From Pseudomonas frederiksbergensis (GTDB taxonomy: Bacteria; Pseudomonadota; Gammaproteobacteria; Pseudomonadales; Pseudomonadaceae): a stretch of 64,000 nucleotides of DNA. Location: the NCBI RefSeq assembly GCF_003732705.1, contig NZ_MOBR01000009.1:434001-498000 (forward strand). Reading direction: 5' to 3'. The notes under the pieces were generated by a model that made no database searches, was not told the DNA's origin, and saw nothing but the letters and a program-made list of their open reading frames with translations. Made by a program: the position numbers and the translations under genes. Below are positions 63,926 through 64,000 of the stretch, one piece after another (within the stretch, counting starts at the first letter, position 1; each line of letters starts with the position of its first letter).

Positions 63926-63967
63926 ATGCCTGTTTCTATGTCTGGCATGGGAAACAGGGACATGTCC
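63926..63967. promoter_or_regulatory. Cluster of overlapping dyads upstream of the efflux operon
   Basis: Three symmetric elements overlap: ATGCC/GGCAT (63926-63948), CCTGTTTC/GAAACAGG (63929-63958, 14-base spacer) and the 10-bp palindrome GGACATGTCC (63958-63967). They lie 155 to 196 bases before the outer-membrane channel gene. They may be operator sites for that operon or for a divergent gene beyond the window. The rest of 63772-64000 shows nothing else. Confidence 0.45.
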
Positions 63968-64000
63968 AGGCAGATAAATTGGCGATTAATGCAGGGCTCC

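Overview
The window looks like chromosome of a Pseudomonas of the P. fluorescens group. The evidence is high-GC coding with short 4-base gene overlaps, two OprD-family porins, a MtlR/MtlE-type polyol locus, many amino-acid and amine catabolic genes, and three classes of dispersed REP-like palindromes of the kind common in that group. This is inference from family resemblance; no 16S or housekeeping marker is present. No phage, transposase, plasmid or CRISPR signature was seen.

Layout. 1-2.4 kb: alkylation-repair genes (a 2OG-Fe(II) oxygenase cut by the window edge, alkB, ada). The N-terminal sensor domain of Ada has lost three of its four zinc cysteines. 2.4-7.5 kb: a 35-codon gene remnant, acuI, a large repeat-containing envelope protein, and a nitronate monooxygenase. 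7.6-10.3 kb: modABC behind a perfect ModE-type operator. 10.3-14.8 kb: topoisomerase IB, an ABC-F ATPase and four small unknown proteins. 14.9-16.2 kb: tRNA-Leu and tRNA-Cys, separated by about 1 kb that carries a DUF3757 secreted protein and a decayed copy of the tRNA-Cys 3' end plus terminator. 16.4-19.8 kb: OprD porin, DUF1624 membrane protein and DUF4198 periplasmic protein. 20.2-24 kb: class-III aminotransferase, HAD phosphatase-like protein and Lrp regulator, then ghrA.

24.1-40.2 kb is a long minus-strand catabolic block: aldehyde dehydrogenase; HAD type II and a DAO-family oxidase; a complete dipeptide/opine-type ABC importer; a three-subunit FAD/[2Fe-2S] dehydrogenase of the HcnABC/opine-oxidase/D-hydroxyproline-dehydrogenase type; an M20 deacylase; and finally succinate-semialdehyde and malate/tartrate dehydrogenases, bracketed by two copies of a 114-bp repeat. 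Together they read as uptake and oxidation of an N-substituted amino acid or amine, fed through aldehyde and semialdehyde dehydrogenases into central metabolism. The substrate cannot be named from sequence.

40.4-54.2 kb is mixed metabolism and regulation: GNAT and cupin proteins, three LysR regulators, an epimerase, a PheC-like periplasmic protein, a second OprD, a DUF1445 protein, a metallo-hydrolase, and a polyol locus reduced to regulator (MtlR-like), binding protein (MtlE-like) and sorbitol dehydrogenase (PolS-like), without its ABC permeases and ATPase. 54.2-63.8 kb holds a visibly AT-richer quorum-sensing island: a LuxR-type receptor, a LysE/RhtB exporter and a LuxI-type synthase, with distinct near-perfect palindromes before luxR and luxI. 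It is followed by a second LuxR-HTH regulator and a convergent tripartite RND efflux operon. The last 230 bases are the dyad-rich upstream region of that efflux operon.
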